12,360 nucleotides of DNA. It comes from Bacillota bacterium. GTDB lineage: Bacteria; Bacillota; Negativicutes; Sporomusales; UBA7701. Positions 9,183 to 12,360 of the stretch are shown here, in pieces (the first letter of the stretch is position 1; every line of letters begins with the position of its first letter). The position numbers were made by a program, and so were the translations under genes. The DNA is taken from positions 1 through 12,360 of the forward strand of contig JAEZLU010000349.1 of the NCBI GenBank assembly GCA_023415075.1, written 5' to 3'. The notes below the pieces were generated by a model. The model was not told the origin of the DNA. It saw only the letters and a list, made by a program, of their open reading frames with translations, and ran no database searches.

Positions 9183-11678
9183 CGCCTGTTTCCACAATTC
9201 GGCCGGCGATAACCGCAAAAGTCCGCGGGCGAAACGGGCAAAGCCTTCCCGCGCCTGCCTGCCGGCCTGAAAGGTGGCCGACGTTTCGATCGCCAGCTTA
9301 GCCGCCGGTGCCGGCTGCAGATATAATATGCCACTGGCGTCGCCGCGGCTCACCAGTCCAAGCTCGGCCAGCACCGTCAGCGCCGCCGCCACCCCGGCCT
9401 CGTCCGCCGGCCGGCCGCTCAACCGCGCCGTCGCCCGCGCCAGGCCTGCCAGCGGCAGCTTTATGCCGCCGTCCGGCCCGGCCGCCTCTTTGAGGGCCAG
9501 GTAGACCCAGCCCACCGCCGTCCGGTCGGGGAAATAGCCGGCCAGCCCGGCCGTCGCCGCCTGTATGTCGGCAGTCCCGTATAAAAAATGCAGCCCCCCG
9601 GGCGTACCCTGGTTCTCCAGGGCGCAGCAAACCGTCCCGAGCTCCTCGCCGGAAAGCGGCGGGCTCCACAGCACCACCGCAGCCGCCGTCAGGCCGACCG
9701 CCGTCTCATAACCGGCCGCCACCAGCAGGCGCCGGCCACCAGCCGCGAATTCAGCCAGTAGCTTTTGCGCCTGAGCAGCAGGCATGCCTTGATGGCACCA
9801 GGCCACCGCCCGGGGCGGCAGCTCGCGCCGCAGTCGGCGGGCCAGCGCTACCGCCTGCCGGCGGTCGTTCACCACTACGAGTGTCCGCGGACTTGCTGCA
9901 GCCACCTTGAACAAATAGGCCAATTTATCGGCGGTGTCACGGGCGTCCGCAAGCTCGGCCGGCGGCGGCTCAGGCACGCGCAGTCGCAAATCGCGGGCCT
10001 TGAGCTGAATATGCCGCTGGCCCTGCCATTCGTTGAACTCCGGCAAAAACGCCAGGTCGATGCTGGCGTCGCCGTTAAGGTCGGCCGCAAGGCCGCCCAT
10101 ATCCCAGGCGATGACGTCGCCGCTCGCCCCCTGCCGCCGCACCCGCAGCTTCAGGTGGCGTCCCGCCTGTCCCACCGGCTTGACGCCGGCTACCGCCAAG
10201 TCCTCGCACACGAACAGCGGGCTTGGGTTGCCCATCCCGTGCGGCGCCAGGCAGGCCAGCTCCTCAAGGAGAGCGGTGTCGATCTCGGTCAGCGCCATTT
10301 GAAAATCCACATTAAGCACCAGCACATAGTCCTCGGCCGCCAGCGTTGCCGCCGCCTGCGCCGCCAGCCGCTCCCGGAAGGCGTCGATATTCGCCGGATC
10401 GATCGTCAGGCCGGCGGCCTGCTGATGGCCGCCGAACTGCAGCAAAAGATCGGCGCACCCTTGCAGCGCCTTATATATATCGAAGCCCGGGATGCTGCGG
10501 CAAGACCCCTTGCCGACGCCGTCGCGAATACTGATCATAACCACCGGACGGTAATACCTGTCCACCAGCCGGGAAGCGACAATGCCGATAACCCCTGGAT
10601 GCCAGTCGGCCCCGGCCAGCACGATAACCTTGGCCGCGGCTGCCTCACTGTCGGCCAGTTGGGCCTCGGCCGCCGCCAGCAGTTCCTTCTCCACCAACTG
10701 ACGCTGGGCATTTTCGCTGTCCAGCTCGGCAGCCAGTTCGCGGGCCCGCGCGCTATCCCCGGTGGTCAAGAGTTCGACACCGGCGGCGGCGTGGCTGATC
10801 CGCCCGGCTGCGTTGAGACGCGGCGCCAGAATATAGCCCACTTTGCCGGCATCCAGCCGGCTATCCGCCAGGCCGGCCACTTTTATCAGCGCCTGCAGCC
10901 CCGGATTGGCCGTTGCTGCCAGGGCCGCCAGCCCCAACTTCACCAAAACGCGATTTTCGCCGGTGAGCGGCACAATATCGGCGATCGTCCCCACCGCCAC
11001 CAGCTCCAGATAATCCATGAACAGCGGCTCGTCGCCCCGGCAGCTCCGCCATAAAGCCTGGCAAAGCTTGAAGGCCACGCCCACGCCGGCCAGGTTCTTT
11101 TCCGGATAAGGACAATCCGGCCGTTTAGGGTTCAGCACCGCCAAAGCCGGCGGCAAGTCGGCCGGCGGCTGGTGGTGGTCGGAGACGATGATATCCAGCC
11201 TGCCGTCCATCCGGGCGATCTCGGCCGCCGCGGCGATACCGCAGTCCACCGTGATCACCAGTCTCGTGCCGCCCTGGCACAACGCCTCGAGGGCCGCGTC
11301 GTTCAGCCCGTAGCCCTCGCTCTGGCGCTCGGGGATATAATACTCCACCATCGCTCCCAGGCGCGCGAGAACTCTGTATACGAGGGCCGTCGCCGTTATC
11401 CCGTCGACATCGTAGTCGCCGTAAACCGTAATCTTTTCCCGCTCAGCGATCGCTGACCCAATCCGGGCAACTGCCTTTTCCATATCCAGCAGCCCAAAAG
11501 GATCAGGCAGCGTTTCGGCGCCGCCGTACAAAAAACGCCGGGCCTGGTCCGCGTCGACGATGCCGCGATTAAGCAGCACCTGGGCCACCACCGGCGAAAT
11601 CCCCAATTCGCGGGACAGTCCCGCCGCCTGGTCGGCGGACGGGGCCGCCACTCGCCATACCTTGGCTGGTTTAGCCAT
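9168..11678 (-). CDS. recJ: Single-stranded-DNA-specific exonuclease RecJ (long Firmicutes form)
   Basis: 5'→3' ssDNA exonuclease of the RecF pathway and of base-excision and mismatch repair. The protein has 836 residues, against 577 for E. coli RecJ. The DHH nuclease core is intact: YGDYDVDG (86–93), VDCG (144–147), DHH (167–169) and RLNAAGR (287–293). The DHHA1 domain has GGHQQAAGLTI (416–426), and an OB-like region runs to about 568. The remaining ~265 residues are a C-terminal extension of the kind found in Bacillus RecJ. It contains a stretch that looks like a degenerate helicase C-terminal lobe, then a possible winged helix (see findings). The start was set at the ATG at 11678 (MAKPAKVW), which has GGAGGAG just upstream. 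The ATG at 11714 is in frame but lacks a ribosome site and lies in a predicted hairpin loop. recJ is 71 bases after the LapA-like gene and 37 before rel. Confidence 0.96.
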   Translation of the reverse strand: MAKPAKVWRVAAPSADQAAGLSRELGISPVVAQVLLNRGIVDADQARRFLYGGAETLPDPFGLLDMEKAVARIGSAIAEREKITVYGDYDVDGITATALVYRVLARLGAMVEYYIPERQSEGYGLNDAALEALCQGGTRLVITVDCGIAAAAEIARMDGRLDIIVSDHHQPPADLPPALAVLNPKRPDCPYPEKNLAGVGVAFKLCQALWRSCRGDEPLFMDYLELVAVGTIADIVPLTGENRVLVKLGLAALAATANPGLQALIKVAGLADSRLDAGKVGYILAPRLNAAGRISHAAAGVELLTTGDSARARELAAELDSENAQRQLVEKELLAAAEAQLADSEAAAAKVIVLAGADWHPGVIGIVASRLVDRYYRPVVMISIRDGVGKGSCRSIPGFDIYKALQGCADLLLQFGGHQQAAGLTIDPANIDAFRERLAAQAAATLAAEDYVLVLNVDFQMALTEIDTALLEELACLAPHGMGNPSPLFVCEDLAVAGVKPVGQAGRHLKLRVRRQGASGDVIAWDMGGLAADLNGDASIDLAFLPEFNEWQGQRHIQLKARDLRLRVPEPPPAELADARDTADKLAYLFKVAAASPRTLVVVNDRRQAVALARRLRRELPPRAVAWCHQGMPAAQAQKLLAEFAAGGRRLLVAAGYETAVGLTAAAVVLWSPPLSGEELGTVCCALENQGTPGGLHFLYGTADIQAATAGLAGYFPDRTAVGWVYLALKEAAGPDGGIKLPLAGLARATARLSGRPADEAGVAAALTVLAELGLVSRGDASGILYLQPAPAAKLAIETSATFQAGRQAREGFARFARGLLRLSPAELWKQAVNGE

Positions 11679-11680
11679 AA

Positions 11681-11687
11681 CTCCTCC
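11681..11687 (-). promoter_or_regulatory. Shine-Dalgarno site that sets the recJ start
   Basis: GGAGGAG on the minus strand ends 2 bases before the ATG at 11678, and its GGAGG core is 4 bases away. No comparable site precedes the in-frame ATG at 11714, so this decides the shorter recJ start. Confidence 0.75.
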
Positions 11688-11694
11688 GGGTATC

Positions 11695-11734
11695 GGCCGC
11701 CCATAAGCACCCATCTGGGCGCTTCTGAACGGCC
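11695..11734 (-). promoter_or_regulatory. Predicted RNA hairpin in the recJ leader
   Basis: A 40-base inverted repeat on the transcribed strand folds into an 18-position stem with a 4-base AGAU loop. It has 14 Watson–Crick pairs, three G·U pairs and one G·A mismatch. The arms run GGCCGUUCAGAAGCGCCC and GGGUGCUUAUGGGCGGCC. The wobble pairs favour RNA of the minus strand: the plus-strand transcript would have A·C mismatches there. It starts 15 bases after the LapA-like stop and ends about 7 bases before the recJ ribosome site. There is no U-tract, so it is not a classical terminator. It could stabilise or process the mRNA, or modulate recJ translation. Confidence 0.6.
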
Positions 11735-11749
11735 TTGGGATTGAAGTAA

Positions 11750-12058
11750 TTATAAATCATTTTTGGTCATATCCTTGGCCATTTCCTTATCCAACCTGGT
11801 CTGCAGCGTCTTCAGCTCGGCCTCGAGTTCTCCCTGGCGCTGGCGGCCTTTTTTCAGTTCCCAGCGGGCCTTGAGCTGCACCGGCACCGCCAGCGACAAA
11901 ATGGCCAGTGCCCCGAAAGTCGCGGCGCCGATAATTATAATCACCAGCGACGTCTGATAACTCCAGGTAAAAATCGAGACAGTCACCGCGAGTGAATTCT
12001 GGATGGCAATGATTGCGACAAACAAAGAAAAAAGCAACGCCAAAAACAAGTATAACAC
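11750..12058 (-). CDS. LapA-domain small membrane protein (DUF1049 family)
   Basis: Protein of 102 residues with two hydrophobic helices (about 1–20 and 36–60) separated by the segment AIQNSLAVTVSIFTW, which is typical of the lipopolysaccharide assembly protein A domain. A charged helix at about 63–98 (LKKGRQRQGELEAELKTLQ) is probably a short cytoplasmic coiled coil. In E. coli the domain takes part in LPS assembly control. In Firmicutes its role is unknown, so no LPS function is claimed. If the organism is a diderm member of the Negativicutes, an envelope role would be plausible. The start is a GTG at 12058 with a GGTGG ribosome site 4 bases upstream; no ATG is in frame nearby. It is the first gene after a likely terminator and heads the unit leading into recJ. 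Confidence 0.83.
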   Translation of the reverse strand: MLYLFLALLFSLFVAIIAIQNSLAVTVSIFTWSYQTSLVIIIIGAATFGALAILSLAVPVQLKARWELKKGRQRQGELEAELKTLQTRLDKEMAKDMTKNDL

Positions 12059-12132
12059 AATTCCACCACCCCGGAAAATTTGCTTAATTAAGTAATATTC
12101 TCGGCGGCAACTGATAATCCTCTCCTCGCGCC
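12059..12132 (-). other. AT-rich leader before the LapA-like gene, expected promoter region
   Basis: This gap follows a likely terminator and precedes a long gene run on the same strand, so the operon promoter is expected here. It is clearly more AT-rich than its surroundings, with TTAATTAA at 12085–12092 and AATATTA at 12093–12099. I cannot choose one convincing −35/−10 pair: TTGCCG at 12105–12110 is a fair −35, but the hexamers 16–18 bases downstream are poor. The LapA-like ribosome site lies at its left end. Confidence 0.35.
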
Positions 12133-12204
12133 AAAAAGAAACAACCCCGCCGGTCCCGCCGCGGCGGCGCCGATGGGCGCATGCCTAAGCGGGTGGCGTG
12201 GTTG
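12133..12204 (-). terminator. Intrinsic terminator of the upstream partial gene
   Basis: On the minus strand an outer stem CAACCACGCC / GGCGGGGTTG (9 of 10 paired, one A·G mismatch; 12195–12204 with 12142–12151) encloses three nested stems: CCCGCU/GGCGGG, GGC/GCC and GCGCC/GGCGC. The innermost loop is CAUC. It is followed directly by TTTCTTTTT (12133–12141). It begins 16 bases after the stop codon at 12221. Position, stem strength and the U-run all fit Rho-independent termination. It separates the upstream gene from the LapA–recJ unit. Confidence 0.72.
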
Positions 12205-12220
12205 GCGGCTGGCGCTTGTG

Positions 12221-12360
12221 CTACAAATAACGACCCACACAGTCATCCCAGGCCGTTTTCACCAGCGCCCGTTTTTCCAACTCTTCCAGCATATAAACCC
12301 GGCCGCCGGCTTGCTCGGCCAGGGCGGCCAAAAAGCGGCGGTGGGCCTTTAGGCCAATGC
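12221..12360 (-). CDS. C-terminal end of an unrecognised gene (partial)
   Basis: The last 45 codons of an open frame enter from the right edge and end at a TAG at 12221–12223. The visible peptide includes HRRFLAALAEQAGGRVYMLE and ends TAWDDCVGRYL. It appears mostly helical and charged, with no membrane segment. I do not recognise the family, and 45 residues are too few to assign one. Support for a real gene comes from the terminator 16 bases after its stop, and from GC-rich third codon positions like those of the neighbours. The full gene lies outside the window. Confidence 0.6.
   Translation of the reverse strand, partial: IGLKAHRRFLAALAEQAGGRVYMLEELEKRALVKTAWDDCVGRYL

Noticed and set aside
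9765..11054. 429-codon plus-strand open frame opposite recJ
   Set aside because: It is antisense to a conserved part of recJ and has no domain or ribosome site of its own.
11679..11714. Longer recJ start at 11714
   Set aside because: There is no ribosome site, the ATG lies in the predicted hairpin, and the ATG at 11678 has GGAGGAG and the expected N-terminus.
11695..11734. Reading the recJ leader hairpin as an intrinsic terminator
   Set aside because: No run of U follows on the minus strand; the next bases are GATACCCGGAGG, which is the recJ ribosome site region.
11749..11754. Perfect TATAAT before recJ as a promoter
   Set aside because: It overlaps the LapA-like stop region and no acceptable −35 lies 16–18 bases upstream, so it may only reflect AT-rich codons.

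Overview
This 12.4 kb window is GC-rich (about 60 %). Every supported gene lies on the minus strand, so transcription runs from right to left. The content and order (LapA-like protein, recJ, bifunctional rel, dtd, metallo-hydrolase, AI-2E permease, Fur, hemZ, hisS, aspS) match the conserved recJ–rel–dtd–hisS–aspS neighbourhood of Firmicutes (Bacillota). The high GC, the HemZ-type gene and the clostridial-type Fur and HisRS suggest an anaerobic, GC-rich member, possibly in the Negativicutes. That placement is an inference from family resemblance and was not tested by any search.

Layout by position. At 12221–12360 is the last 45 codons of an unrecognised gene, followed by a long hairpin and U-tract (12133–12204) that looks like its intrinsic terminator. 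A 74-base AT-rich gap then leads into a small two-helix LapA-domain membrane protein. A 71-base spacer with a strong predicted RNA hairpin precedes recJ. From recJ to the left edge the genes are packed: gaps are 3–37 bases, and three junctions overlap or nearly touch (rel/dtd share ATGA, fur/hemZ share GTGA, hisS/aspS are 3 bases apart). The simplest reading is one long operon, perhaps with internal promoters before rel and inside hemZ.

How the genes fit together. RecJ serves DNA repair. Rel makes and degrades (p)ppGpp in response to uncharged tRNA. Dtd removes D-amino acids from tRNA. HisRS and AspRS charge tRNA. Together these form a translation-quality and stringent-response group. Fur plus HemZ form an iron/porphyrin pair inserted between the metallo-hydrolase and hisS, and an AI-2E-family permease sits next to them. 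I see no mobile element, CRISPR array, tRNA or rRNA gene, T-box or riboswitch.

This is mainly a core housekeeping region and I did not find a new biological system. The points most worth a second look are the RNA hairpin before recJ, the helicase-like C-terminal part of RecJ, the translationally coupled fur–hemZ pair, the missing fourth cysteine in HemZ, and residues hinting that AspRS is non-discriminating.
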